Source of the DNA: Odontocerum albicorne | Taxonomy: Eukaryota; Arthropoda; Insecta; Trichoptera; Odontoceridae | NCBI GenBank assembly: GCA_949825065.1 | Contig: OX463842.1 | Location: 31,151,723-31,215,722, forward strand | DNA: 64,000 nt | Reading direction: 5' to 3' | In this document: piece by piece, positions 21,042 through 33,139 of the stretch | How positions within the stretch are numbered: position 1 is the stretch's first letter | How the letters are laid out: each line of letters starts with the position of its first letter | Notes under the pieces: model-generated | What the model saw: the letters and a program-made list of their open reading frames with translations, nothing else | What the model was told of the DNA's origin: nothing | Databases searched by the model: none | Made by a program: the position numbers and the translations under genes

Positions 21042-22299
21042 ATTTAATCCTTCGTTATAAATATTGGTTCATTTTCCCATTATAAATTAACTTCATAATT
21101 ACTCTTCTAAAGTCCCCTAAATATGTACTTTCTAAACGGCGCTATATAAATGATTCATATTTCATGTTTTCTCTGCAATGTTATTTTTGTCATATAAAAT
21201 TTGCAGCTTAATTAAAAGAGCATTATATATGATAAATTTATTAAAAAGATTAACAAAATAAATATTTATATAGATGGTTAATTAAACATGTGTCAATATA
21301 AGTTTATTGCATTTCAAAAACATTTCTGAAAATCATTTTGTAAAATGAAACAGACTTGTTAAATATATTTAATTAACTCGACAATCAAGTATTTACTTAT
21401 CATAAGAGTAAATATTATCATTAATATCGAATAATTAGAATTTCGAATATGTTTAATGATCATAAATGTATTGTTTTAGAATAATTTATAATAAATTACT
21501 TTATCATTCCACTAATTACGTTTATCTCAGCGGCATGTGTCTACTTGTGTCCTCTTCTATCGAATATTGTTTTCTTTGGGCCAATAGTCGACACACGCAT
21601 ATACTATGACACATGACGCCAGTTTGATTTAAGCATAACTGTCTGAAGAGCGCCTCGAGATATGAGGTACAAACAGGTCTTGCGGGAGTTAATGTAGTCG
21701 TCTATAAAGTCGACTATAAAGTTGTTTATTATTAAATATTCTGTTTTGTAATTCCACAATGTTGAATCCAAATTCTTTCAAATGTATAGCTTTACGAATA
21801 GTTTACGTTTTGGTAAGTACATATATAACGTTATGTTATTTGGTTTGAAATAGATCGTGTGTATTTTTTCCTTGATTCAGATTTCATTTTTATTCTATAA
21901 ACCCAGGTTATCTTTTTCTTAGAACGAGCAAAAGTTTCATTTCCGTCTGTATATTGGGATAAGCATTGTGAAGGCGAGAACTGAGGAGACTGGAAGAATT
22001 CTGATATGATGTAAAATACGTTCAACAAGAATTTTAAGATGGTTTTTCGGCAACGAACAAAGTTAACAATTCTTATTCAGAGTTTTACGACTAACGTTCT
22101 ATTGCTGAGAAAATTTTCAGTCTTTCGAAAATGTCGGGAGTTTCGGCAAAGACGAAGTTCTATTTTGTAAAATTTAAAATTCGTAAGATGTGGATGATCA
22201 AATCTCAAACGAATTTTAATAAATAAATTTAAATAACCTTTTTGTTTTTGAGTTTAAGTATGATTTATTTTTACGTGGTATTTTGCAACATACTCGTAT
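21042..22299. other. intergenic, one diverged repeat pair
   Basis: Sequence at about 21485-21530 (TAATAAATTACTTTATCATT and following) is similar to 45815-45860. The stretch 21540-21700 is somewhat GC-richer, with CGAC/GTCG pairs. No coding frame is supported. Confidence 0.4.
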
Positions 22300-22545
22300 A
22301 TATAGTGCAAATGTGAGTGGAAGGCGCATGAGAGGAAGACCAAGAAAACTATTGTTGGGTCAAGTGAACGATATTCTCAAACAAGGAAACGTAGAAAGTC
22401 AGATAAATCATATAAGTTGTATGAGAATGTGTATGGATGTGAAGAGGCTAAATATATATGGAAAAATAAGAAGACCTGGTGATCTATCCTCTCTGCCTAC
22501 CCCGACAGGGAAATGGCGTGATGGTATCTATGTGTAAAAAAATAA
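22300..22545 (+). pseudogene. LINE ORF2 C-terminal end and 3' end
   Basis: The plus strand keeps a frame open: IYSANVSGRRMRGRPRKLLL, then GQVNDILKQGNVES, then a Met/Cys block (CMRMCMDV), ending LPTPTGKWRDG. GRPRK..L.QVNDILK.GNV is the signature of the C-terminus of the LINE family repeated in this window. Nothing upstream of it remains. The 3' end has TGCCTACCCCGACAGGGAAA and ATGGCGTGATGGTATCTATG. Confidence 0.75.
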
Positions 22546-24469
22546 ATAATTTCCTAGTCTACCTCTATACACATGGATCGACAGTGACAATGTAATATTA
22601 TATAATTTTAAAACGTTGGAGAAATAAATAAAAAAACAAAAATGAATTTGGATATCTTATGTGGTAGTCAAATTGTTTTTTTTAAATTTATTATTAATTG
22701 TTAAAAAAAATATGGCATGTCTGGTTCATGGTTTTAAATTAAATGATCTTTTTTAAATATAATAACATAAAAAATATTACCATTATATATTTTAATGTGT
22801 TTTTATTAAAGTTTCTGTCCTATTGTAATACGCTACAATTTCAAGAGCTTAAAATGTTCACATTCGTAGAAATGTCATCTGCAGATTTCAAGAGATAATA
22901 TATTTTTTACGGACGATTCTTTAATTTAAATAAGTGATTCTGACAACAGAAACATACATTTAGTGGATTTACTCAGTGAAACAACTAAGATACCATAAAA
23001 AGGTAAAATTTTATAAAAAATCGCAACAAGTTATGAAAAATAAATTGTCCGCTTGACCAACAATTAAAAGTAATGTAAATGACTATGATAAATCAAATTA
23101 AGTCGAGACTGGTTTTCAAGAAGATTTCCAGGTCTCAATTTTCGAAATAACAAATAAAAGTTCATCATTTTACCAAAACAAAATCGATAATTTTCTTCGG
23201 CAACCAATGGTAATCAAGATTTCCGATTTGTAAAATGGCGAAAACATCCGGAAGACGGAAATGGCGCCTTAAAGGGTAATTTATATTTTATATAGCTTTT
23301 TTGAACTCGTAAAAAATTCTTTCATTCTTATCGCGACTCTTTAGAAATGGATATCGAAGCGAAAAGAAACGAGCCGAATAGAAAGACGGATATTTGTGAT
23401 TATTTTTTTGTCTAAAACTGAGATTTTTTTGCTGTGTAAGAAACTCATCCCAAATATATCTATGGCAGCTTCAGTTAGCTCTCTTGGAACTAAAAATATC
23501 CATAGGGTCAGTGGCATAAATTCAACGTAATGCCCTCGTGATAAAAAATATTTTAAAATTAATTTAAACGTGATACATTATATCAGAAACTGTCCGTGGA
23601 TTTTTCTTTGATATTTTTGTCGGTTTGCTTGCTTCCCAAGAAAACCAATCCTATGCGACGGCATTCCAAGGACATCGATTTATTTTTAAAATTTAAAAAG
23701 TTATGAATTGTTGATAACATTTCAAACGGGAACTTAGAATCACTATAATGTTTAGTACTAACGTTAACAATTGTTCCTAAGAGACATTCTGAGCGTCTTC
23801 TTTTCCCCTGATTTTATTCAAACGCCTCACTGGAACCATGCTCTATCGCTTCGTTGATATTGATTATTTCGCAATATTTTTGGATGGTTAATATCCACGT
23901 CATAGGCAGTTTTCGCGTATTTCTCAATCCTTTTTGTATGTTAAGGGATGCCTTCAGGAGTTCTTCGTCTCATTTTTTGTTTACGCTGTCAAATTGTCTA
24001 ATACATTTTCTAACATATTTTATCCATCGTGATTTTACCTTCCTCCTCAGAATTATCGTTTCATGCGGCGTCTGGTCATCTTGTTAACGAAAATTTCAAC
24101 ACTGATTCATTCAGCACCGCGGGTTATATAATTGTCTTGTATATTTTTCTTTTGGTTTCAATAGGCATGCGTCCACTTATCACACACAATTCCTAAAAGA
24201 TGTTGCTATTTCTTTTATTACACATAATTAGTGCTTTATTCTAGCATAATAATTTCAATTCTTCAATGTTGTTTTATAATTTTCATACGTTCATATTTAA
24301 ACTCTTGAAAAAAATCTATTTGACCGCAGTGTTTAATTTATTGGCGTAGAAGGGAAATAATTTCGATCCAGAAGTGATTGGTTGTCCCACGAACCCATGG
24401 TATCATACTCATTTGTCCTAAGGGTTTATTCTTTTGTGTTTCAGTTGTACTGTGTTACTCTTTCGTTGA
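22546..24469. other. intergenic, nothing recognised
   Basis: Around 23800-24090 the minus strand reads somewhat protein-like in pieces (EELLKASLNIQKGLRNT) but is broken by stops, and I could not assign it to a family. Confidence 0.4.
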
Positions 24470-24665
24470 GTACAATACAATACAACCTGGCGGGATTATT
24501 GCCTTGTGGCGAATATATTCTAACCAACTAGAAACATTTTAAAGAGGTCTTAAGTGAATATAAGAGTGAAACCCCATTTGAAAATAATTGAGTATCAATG
24601 GGAATCGAACCTGTAATCTCTGGGCCTGAAGACAGACGTTTTACAAACAAATGAAACATCAACTA
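24470..24665 (-). repeat. tRNA-SINE family A, full length
   Basis: Minus strand: the head has GTCTGTCTTCAGGCCCAGAG and box B-like GGTTCGATTCCC. Next come CTTAAGACCTCTTTAAAATG, TTTCTAGTTGGTTAGAATA, the GGCAATAATCCCGCC segment and TTGTATTGTAT. This is the cleanest view of the family's tail. Confidence 0.8.
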
Positions 24666-25275
24666 TGCCAGGGAGTTGTGTGTGGGTGGATAAGAATTGA
24701 GTATAACAATTGTTTAATTATTTCCAAAAAACGCTGATGAAAGCATGCGAAAAATTCTATGAACAAAGGAGGAAGCCAACTATATAACAGCTCAAAAGAC
24801 TTATTTTCTATCATATCGATTTCCACATACAAATACGGAGAATTACCTTTACCTTTTATTCGACAATCTCGGCAAAGGAGCATTAGGAAATAAGTTTTAT
24901 AAATTCCAATTAGAATTTTCTGCACATAAGTTATACAACTGACATTGTAGGAGCTTCTGAAGAAGGCGAATCGTAGATACTGTAAACTTTCAAGTCTTTA
25001 GATTTACGAGAATATTTTAGAAAACAATTGAATCGCTGAACTTTATATGTATCATGTTAAACTTTATACCTATCTTTTTGAATATTGGTTATACTAACTA
25101 TATACGATTTAACCCCATTTGGATCTATTTAGATTGAAGCAAAAATCCCATATGGAATTTTCACTTGAATTCTAATTTTGTAATTAAGGATGAGATCAAC
25201 CGGACAATTCAATCCACACTTGTGCTGTTTAGTGAAGGCGATGCGAAATAGACTCTTGAAAATTTTATTAATTTA
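24666..25275. other. intergenic, nothing recognised
   Basis: AT-rich sequence between a SINE and Helitron copy 2, with no supported feature. Confidence 0.5.
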
Positions 25276-25574
25276 CTAATTGTACCCGCCCACGCGTTAC
25301 TGTGGCTCAGTCTGGTTAAATGGAAAAGAAAGAAAAGAGAAAGCACACGTTTCTAATATGTTTAATTTCACAATGCTTGTGGGTATACAATATTTTTGAT
25401 GTCTTTCAGCCACTCTCAGTCTGTCGCGTTCATCGCCGTGCTCGCAAATGATCGCGTCACTCCAAGAGGTCAATTCACGATATGATTTGAATTCAAATGA
25501 AAGATCGATTGCACTGAAAAAGAAGAAAGAAAGTTATAACAAAAACATATAAAATTGCGAAACATTGACAAAGG

Positions 25575-25846
25575 AACTGAATAATATTGTTAAGTTCGTA
25601 GACGTCTTTGTTCTTGGCGGCAAGAATAGCTCGTTCACTCAGCCAATCGTGATTCTTATAATTGATTTGAATATTGGGAAATACTTTTTCAATCAATTCT
25701 TATTTTGACATCACTAAATTGCAGAAGTTATAAGACAATAAAATTCGTCCTGAGGTCATATCAACCGGCTCCTTTCCGTTCCCAATTTCCAGCAATTGAT
25801 ATGAGAATATCTCAGCTGATCGATCGTTTTGCAGCTGGACATGCAT
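25575..25846 (-). pseudogene. Helitron Pif1-type helicase fragment, copy 2
   Basis: From 25846 on the minus strand: MHVQLQNDRSAEIF, LLEIGNGKEPVDMTSGRI, CNLVMSK, a stop, [20 protein letters not shown], then [17 protein letters not shown]. Over about 90 codons only one in-frame stop (GAA to TAA) interrupts it, so it is better preserved than the copy 1 fragment. It covers part of the helicase core downstream of the Walker motifs, including the conserved SERAILA.K block. It is a captured or left-over fragment of an autonomous Helitron. Confidence 0.88.
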
Positions 25847-26174
25847 ATTTGTACTCGTAGTTATTTTCAACGTCTTTACGTGTCGCCACAAAGTAGAGTA
25901 TTTCAGGCAACATATAAAATTGCGAAACATAAAAGTAACTAATTAAATGTTAAGGGAAGACGGAGTGATAATTGTAACTAATTAAATGTTAAGGGAAGAC
26001 AGAGAGATAATTGTAACTAATTAAATGTTAAGGGAAGACAAAAAGATAATTGGAACTAATTAAAAAAAATCTCCATTTCTACATACGATTTGATAGATTT
26101 TGAAATATAAAAATAGAGATAAAATTAAATTCTATATAAAAAATATACTTTTGATATTCCTACTGATATCTTTC

Positions 26175-26335
26175 AGCCACTATCAGCCTGTTGCATACAT
26201 TCTGTTGAGAACGAAGCAGTTCTGAAGCTGCAGGACGCGATCGCCGTGCTCGCAACCGTGCATCCTCAAGTCTGGCTACACGTCGTTCTGCTGCTTCCTC
26301 GACATTTTGATGAACTAAAGCAGATCGATTGCACT
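26175..26335 (-). pseudogene. Arg/Glu-rich Helitron N-terminal-like fragment, copy 2
   Basis: This is the counterpart of 7050-7190 in copy 1 (EEAAERRVARLEDARL-type reading on the minus strand). Compared with copy 1 it has an extra GCTCGCAACC-type segment, so copy 1 carries a small deletion here. Confidence 0.45.
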
Positions 26336-26414
26336 GAAAAAGAAGAAAGAAAGTTATAGCAAGAACATATAAAATTGTGAAACGTTAAAAATCAGTGAAA
26401 TTGTGAAACATTAA

Positions 26415-26535
26415 GTTATGAGACAATGAAATACGTCCTGAGGTCATATCAATCTGCACCTTTCCGTTCCCAATTTCCAGCAATTGATGTGAGAATATCT
26501 CAGCTGATCGATCGTTTTGCAGCTGGACACGCATT
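26415..26535 (-). pseudogene. second Helitron helicase fragment, truncated, copy 2
   Basis: This matches the first half of 7268-7532 (ATCTCAGCTGATCGATCGTT on the plus strand, MRVQLQND-like on the minus). The half encoding SERAILA is deleted, replaced by a direct junction near 26400. Confidence 0.75.
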
Positions 26536-27132
26536 TGTCAAATATTTGTCAAATAGGAGTAATGTTAAGGAAATATTTGTCAAATAGGAGTATTGTTAAG
26601 GAAATACAGAGATAATTGGAACTAATTAAATGTTAAGCAAAGAGAGAGATTATTGGAATTAATTAAATGTTAAGGAAAGACATTGCAAACATTGCAAACT
26701 ACGCACGAATTTAATTTAGATGTGACATGTTTGGACGCGTCATTAATGAACAATAAATATCGATTCTAATAAATAGCAAGTTATTTAAGTAAATAATACA
26801 TTACAAAAAACTAACAATAATGACAAATTAATACATCTTGTTACAAATTAGCAAAAATTTGGCAGTTCGTTTAAATTAAATATGACGTTTGTCAAAAATA
26901 TACATACCAACATCACGTTGTCTCTCTGAAGCAAATGATCGCGTTTCTCCAAGAGGTCAATTCACGATATGATTTGAATTCAAACGAAAATCAATCAACA
27001 CAATTCAATTTCAACGCTAATTGAACAGAAAAATAAAAAAATAAGTTAAAAAAACTAAGTGAAACAGATATTCTTTACATTTTACATGTCAAAGACGCAC
27101 ATTACGAAATGAAAATGGCGGATAAATTAGCG

Positions 27133-27145
27133 CAGATGGCGCTAT
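27133..27145 (+). promoter_or_regulatory. CTCF-like motif CAGATGGCGCTAT inside Helitron copy 2
   Basis: The 13-mer is identical to 8128-8140 in copy 1. Function is inferred only from similarity to the insect CTCF core. Confidence 0.3.
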
Positions 27146-27856
27146 ACTAAAAAAATTAACGTATTTGAAAACTTTATATTTATTATTTAAATATTTAATA
27201 TTTATTATTAAATATTTAATTATTTAATATTTAATATTCAAAATCAAAAAGGATCTGTCAAAATTTCAAAGCAATGTGAATAACTTTCGGAGATTTTTAA
27301 TTAACGAACTTTTACATTTTTATTTATATAGATATTTAATATTTATTATTTAATATTAATTCCGAAACGTCGAAAATGCAATGTGACATAACTGTCAAGT
27401 TTAGTTCGTCTGTGTTGCTGCAGGAGGCGCAAACGTTATTTTTTCTGATTTATAAACTTTTTTATATACACTTGTATATAAATAAAAATATATAAACATT
27501 CTCGTATACGAATGCAACCTTTTGTCAAAATTTCAAAGCGATCGGTGAAGAACTTTCGGATATTAGAGATTTTTAATATACAAACATTTACATTTTTATT
27601 TATATAGATTATTATGGTCTCTTCGCGTTTCCTAACCAAAATACGTTAATTTTGAAAAAAAATATTCGGTCATTTTACTGTATAAGATTTGTATTTCTGT
27701 GTTTATAATAATATGTATGCATATCATAACACCATTCCCTTTTCAGGACAGGCAAAGATAAATGATCTCTGCTTATTTCACTTCATCAGCATTCATACAT
27801 CTTGTTTTGAAAAATCTTTAAATAATCGTTTTTTTTTACTTTACGATAAGCAATTC

Positions 27857-28190
27857 CTCGTGATTGAGTATAATTGTCAACTATTCTGCGGATGGAAGTC
27901 GCCCATTCGTGTATTTGCTTATGTTGTGCAAGCTGTTACGCTTCAGCAAACGCACAGTTTTAGTAGCTATAATCTAAAGTTCTGATGGCAAAATCAAAGT
28001 TCCAAGTTGATTGGCAGGTTTAATTTGTTGCAGCTTTTTGTTAGGTAGTTTTTTTAAGGTACTATTTTCACGTTGCTTAATAGCGCTATAGAAATTTAGG
28101 ATAGATCCGGAAGTGAATGCGTCAGGAATCGAGACTGGGGCGCCAGCTTGCTTTGCGTGAATGCTAACCATTAGACCACGGCTGCCGACA
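27857..28190 (-). repeat. SINE family B, copy 1
   Basis: On the minus strand the head reads GTCGGCAGCCGTGGTCTAAT, then GGTTAGCATTCACGC and a box B-like GTCTCGATTCCTGA. The body includes ACAAATTAAACCTGCCAATC-type sequence and AACTTTAGATTATAG, and ends GACAATTATACTCAATCACG. It aligns along its length with 58758-59164. The head differs from family A. Length is about 334 bp. Confidence 0.75.
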
Positions 28191-28884
28191 CTTTTAAATT
28201 ACCTTCTTTCAAAATCTAGTCCACTTGATCCAGTCACATTTTCCTCGCTTCTGCCTATTCCACGCATACCATATGCTTCTCACTTGTACGTGTATTCGTT
28301 TAGCCATATAATTCCTGTACATAATAAGGAGGCAATGCCTACTCTACATGCTCGGGTTGTCCCTTGTGTAATATCCCCCCTGGACTGGACTGAAGAGTAT
28401 TGTGTTTTCCGCCGTATTTTATGGATGAATAATAATTTCGTGGGTCGAATGGACGGGACGGTACGTCTCGTAAAATAAAATATTCCGCCCGTACACTGAA
28501 TTGAAACTGGCCTTTACTTCGTTGTTAAGTAACAGGAACTTAAGTTTTACCTTTTTCAAATACCCAACTTGTGGCTGAAAAAATAAATACCCGAGGTAGT
28601 TTTATTACCGCAGAGGGTTATAACGAAGCATTCAAGAAAAACTTCAATAAACCTATTCATACTATGCTTAAACTAGACTAACCGAATAAAACGAAATGGA
28701 AATTTTGACAGGAAATAGCAGGGCGACAAAAAATAAGTCAATTTCTGTATATTTTTTCCTTCTTTATATACCTATTCTAAAGTTAATTTCCAGATCTGAT
28801 GAAATTCGAATTTCAAGTTTTTATCTTATAGCTAACATATCATAAATGGCCTCTAATTTTATTTTGTTAAAAAAAAAAGGAAGT
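28191..28884. other. intergenic, possible traces of a LINE end
   Basis: The minus strand near 28200-28320 has words like GTGACTGGATCAAGTGGACT that recall the LINE WLDQ region, too weak to call. Nothing else was seen. Confidence 0.3.
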
Positions 28885-29000
28885 TTGTATGACCAGATGT
28901 ATGGGCGTGATAAGGGCTGTGCTTGTGAATAGAAAGACGTGCATATCTATCATCTATATCTATCCTAGAAGATACATGGCGTATCTATGTAAAAATAATT
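28885..29000 (+). repeat. possible LINE 3' end, decayed
   Basis: GTATGACCAGATGTATGGGC and later AAGATACATGGCGTATCTAT resemble the LINE 3' end, but the similarity is short. Confidence 0.3.
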
Positions 29001-29365
29001 TTGAGTGGTATTTATAGTACTTTTTTCAAATGCTACAACAAAAAATATGTATCATCTTCCCGTCCCAATTTGCAAACTTTTATGAAACTGTGAAAGAAGT
29101 ACTTATAAAAACCTTATATATAAATTAATTACTCAGCATTCTGTGCCGGAACATTGTCTCTCTGGGTCATGTACTGTAAAAATAGAGGTAACAATATAGT
29201 TCTCACTGATCGAAATTTAGGAACGAGGAGGAATCATTCCAAGTGGTCTGGGGTACAAATATCCCTCCATTTATGCTAATATTTACTTTCAAGAAATCAG
29301 CGTGTTAATGAAAACCGCGTAGTGAAGTCATTGAATGTTGTATAAAATAATATTTTACATATACA

Positions 29366-29520
29366 GGGTGTCCCGTAACTCGACTTTAAGCCGGTATTGA
29401 GGAAAAGGCCAGCTTATGACGGTTCAGAGTTCAAAAAAATCTTGCTAAAGCCTTATACTTTTCGAGTTACAGGTATTTTTTTGAAAATTGTGAAAGTATT
29501 TACCCTGCGCACAAATATTT
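29366..29520. repeat. possible DNA-transposon terminus (CAGGGTGTCCCGTAACTCGA)
   Basis: TACAGGGTGTCCCGTAACTC followed by TTTTCGAGTTACAGGTATTT within about 100 bp resembles a widespread arthropod repeat end. No matching opposite terminus was found within 1 kb, so this is probably a truncated end. Confidence 0.4.
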
Positions 29521-30002
29521 ATATGCTGTGACTACAAATTGCCATATTTTATGATTTTCATGGTTGTATCGCAATCTTAGATAGCCCTGCTATTAGTCGG
29601 AGTCCGATATAAAACAAAAAAAACCTTCACGTTCGAAAAAAATATTGTTTTTGTCCGATTATAAAAATTAATATTTTTTATCAGCTAACTTTAACTCATC
29701 ATACTGTAAAAATAATGTACTACGCTAACCTGGCAAGTTACATCAAAAGATGGCCTGTTTAGCCAAAATTTCAAAATGGTACAATACATACCTAATACTC
29801 CTTTAAAAATTATTTAAAAAAATATATATCTGTTCAATGATAACACTTTTCAATAATCAAAGATCAAATTCAACACGTTTGAGCGAGACAAACGATACAG
29901 CGCATGAATGAGTTAGAGTAAGACAGCTAGTGTCGCCATTTGACATGAACTACAGTGAGACAGATAGTGAAGAATGAAAATTAACTACAGCATATAAGTG
30001 AA

Positions 30003-30080
30003 TTTTGAGGTACATGGCCGCGCGGTAAAGCACTGGACTTCCATGCGGAAGGTCGTTGATTCGAATCCCGTGCTGTGGTA
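30003..30080 (+). repeat. tRNA-like SINE head (third type)
   Basis: The plus strand reads GGTACATGGCCGCGCGGTAA (box A-like), then GTCGTTGATTCGAATCCCG, a near-perfect box B. The 5' and 3' ends do not form a 7-bp acceptor stem and no CCA-proximal discriminator pattern is seen. I therefore call a SINE promoter, not a tRNA gene. The region after it (ACTCCCCTCGAACGACACTG) could be the SINE body. Confidence 0.55.
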
Positions 30081-32906
30081 CTTACTCCCCTCGAACGACA
30101 CTGGTACTTTTTCCGATTAGTGTTAGAGGGTATAGGATACATTTAACATTTCAAATAGAATAAACTGCGTTAAAGTGAATTCGCTCAAATGAATGGATTA
30201 TACTATTTAGAATCATTAACCATCTGGAATTCTAATACTTGAAAAACTTTCTATTCTTCCGATAAATGAGATGTTTTCTCCTACCTAATCGCCTTTGATC
30301 GAACTCGAAAACGAAAAAAAATAAACAGAAGCGACATATATATTATATGTTATGTATTTGTATATCCATCAAACATATTTTCAAGTGTTTCGCCTATCGG
30401 TTGATGCGTAACATAAAAATACGTGTATTGTTCATAAAAATACACGTATAAAAGGTTTTGGTTGAAAATTTTATATATCAATCTAATTATTATTCTTAGT
30501 TGGAAGGCCTTGGCAATCTTTCATTTTAGATATTTATTTTGCTTTAAAAAACGCTTGTTTTTCGTTCATTTGACGTCAATTTGGTCCTAGATAAATAACC
30601 CTTGGACTTTAACCTTTCTCTTTCAGTACATGTCTTGGAAGTGTTTATTTATTTTACACAAATTGTTGCTTTATGGTTTGTTATGCCTTTTTTAATTCGT
30701 TATTTTTGATCATATAATTATACTTATAATGTATTATATTATTATTGACGTATTTTCCCTACTACATGTTTATTAAATCCGATGAAAATACATTTTAAAC
30801 AAAATTTTAAATTATTCCGTCGCAGTTAAGCCACAGTAAGTTGCTGAAACGATTCAATAAAACCTTTCATATCTTAAAGCTCTTTCAATATTTACGACGG
30901 GTAATAAAATATTTCAGGGCATTTTCATCTCTGTAGCGCTTTTCATATTATTTGTACATACTTAAACAGTATTTCCGTCGAAGGGAACGCAACGTAATAA
31001 AAAGGGAAGTTGTCAGGACGGGAAACTGTAACAGGTTTTTGGAATATGTTATCGAAATTAAGGTTTACGGTTCTAGGAACGGAAGAGAGCAGGGTTAAAA
31101 GCTTCTTACTAGCCTGATCCCTGGGGGAAGGCAGGATAGTCACTCAATCGTGGATCTTCTCTAGCTATGGTGGTTCTGAGACGGATTGTGTCGGATTTAG
31201 AATTTTTCGGTTACGGAATAGTTAGTGTGTTTTGCTCTTGAAATCTAAAAACATTGATACGTTGTCTCAAAATACAAAATAAATAGATTTTATCTGACAA
31301 TGTTAAAGTGGATGCGTGTTAGATGAGCGCCCCATATTTCTTTTGAAAGAGAAAATGTATAAGGCGAGTCAGGTAACAATCAATACGAGTGTTACAATAT
31401 GTAAGAAAATAGAAAGAATATTAATTTTTGAAATATTGTATGGCATAAATAAACAATATGTGATCGTGCAATTTTCTTATTTTATTTCTGTGCAAACACT
31501 TGTGTGATGCAATCTTAGAATTTTCGTTAAATAAAACAACATAATTTTTATTCATGGTGTCGATATTCAATGTATAGAACTCCATTTTTAGGATCATTAA
31601 ATTATACACTTGATAGTTCTGATATGTCAAACTGACAAGGTCATTGTATGGTGAAACATTTGTCATTAATCTAATAAAAAAAATGTAGAACTTTCAAAAG
31701 AGTTCAATTTGATTTTCTTCAAAACATAATTTATGTTTTAATAAGGAAACATTTATAGAAATAGAAAACCGATAGACGATAAAGAAACGCATAGTTTTCT
31801 GTGTGAACGATAGTAAGGATGCCTTTTTTGGTATTGTGGTTGAAATTACTTTAATCCCCTTTTTGATATTAAATATTCGAGTATTCTCGTATAACAATAT
31901 CTCTGATGTATTTAGAATCAAATACAACATTGTATTTTTTGTTAAAATGTGTTCGATATGGTACAATAACTTGACAAAATTCAAAATCATAAATCCATTT
32001 CTCTAACGCCATTTAGTGCCCAAAAATCATTTCAAGAGTGTTGGTGTTATGTAACTTCCTTTAATTTTTTTCTTTATAAATATGTGCTTTTGAATCCCGT
32101 TGTCTTAAAAGCAGTTTTTTTTGTATAGATAGAGTGCCCTTGAAAAGAGTTTGCTCTGTCAACGACGCTATATAAATCATCCTTAATATGAATATTTTTA
32201 AAAAGTTTCAACTCAAGAAACCTTTGAGGGTCTCAATGTCATCAGCCTGTATATTCCACTCTGCTGCTTATATTCTACTGCAATCTACTCGCATATACTT
32301 GTATAGGGTCAGCCACTCTAAAAGACCGATCAAAGTAACTCGGTCTGTTGGCCCGTTCCTCTTCAACTAGACAGTTTACACTGCCGCGAGTTTCTTCTCG
32401 AGGATTTTATCACAGATCAACAAACTGTTTTTATAAATACGCAGATAAACTTTTAAGCTACAATCAAATGTAATCTCAATTCATGCTTTTTCATAACATC
32501 TTCTTGGACCTATAATGTTACGCGTATACTATTGGATACCAGTGCTTGTCCACTATTGATCACTCATCCTTGTTACATAATCAGCGCATTGTTACAGCTA
32601 CTTATTTTGCCACTCATAAACTATTGTAATGATTACTATCGTATATAATGAATCGAATTGTACCTTCTTCTTTCACTCTTGGTTATATCAATTAATCCTT
32701 CGCTGCACAACTTGGAGTTTGCCTCTATTTTTTTTGTCAGACTCTATCGCAGCCATGTTATTGTGGGTATACCGCAATAATTGAATACTTCCCTCTTGAG
32801 ACAGTGGAGGGTAACATTTCAAAATAATTAACAGAAAAGTTCTCAATTGTCAAATAAAATATATACAGCATTTTATATGTTGTCCGAATACAATTTTATT
32901 AAAAAA
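30081..32906. other. AT-rich intergenic DNA, nothing recognised
   Basis: Several 60-100 codon frames on both strands around 31.3-32.4 kb overlap each other and have AT-driven composition, so none is supported. No shared repeat was noticed. Confidence 0.45.
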
Positions 32907-33102
32907 ATTAATAAAGTGAAAATCACACATTTTCTATGGATGATGCCAAATTGTTGCATATCAGTAGGAGCGGAAATATATTGGGCAAATTACAGGCCCT
33001 AGAAATTAATAAAGTGAAAATCACACATTTACTATGGATGATGCCAAATTGCTGCATATCAGTAGGAACGCAAATAAATTGGGCAAATTACAGGCCCTAG
33101 AA
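32907..33102. repeat. 98-bp direct tandem duplication
   Basis: Copies at 32907-33004 and 33005-33102 run from ATTAATAAAGTGAAAATCAC to CAAATTACAGGCCCTAGAA and differ by only a few substitutions (for example TTTTCTATGG/TTTACTATGG, GGAGCGGAAAT/GGAACGCAAAT). Confidence 0.95.
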
Positions 33103-33139
33103 ATATCCATGTCAGAGCATTGGGTGGAACATCTGGCAA

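Larger units (their letters stand above)
25276..27608 (-). mobile_element. Helitron, copy 2 (both ends present)
   Basis: The element is 2333 bp and reads on the minus strand. The 5' end at 27608 is TCTATATAAATAAAAATG preceded by A, as Helitrons insert between A and T. The 3' end has the GCCAC/GTGGG hairpin (25287-25304) and then TTAG in place of CTAG, so the terminal C has mutated. The body is collinear with copy 1 (6200-8622). It contains helicase fragments at 25575-25846 and 26415-26535, an Arg-rich fragment at 26175-26335 and a second internal 5'-end-like sequence at about 27313-27332. It has no Rep domain and is non-autonomous. Confidence 0.9.

Noticed and set aside
28161..28478. 105-codon plus-strand frame
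   Set aside because: Starts in the SINE B head, and part of it is antisense to possible LINE words; no domain recognised.
30003..30080. Functional tRNA gene
   Set aside because: Box A and box B are good, but the ends do not form an acceptor stem and similar heads are dispersed, so it is a SINE promoter.
31316..32370. Cluster of 60-98 codon frames on both strands
   Set aside because: They overlap each other and have no shared or known features; typical of stop-poor chance frames.
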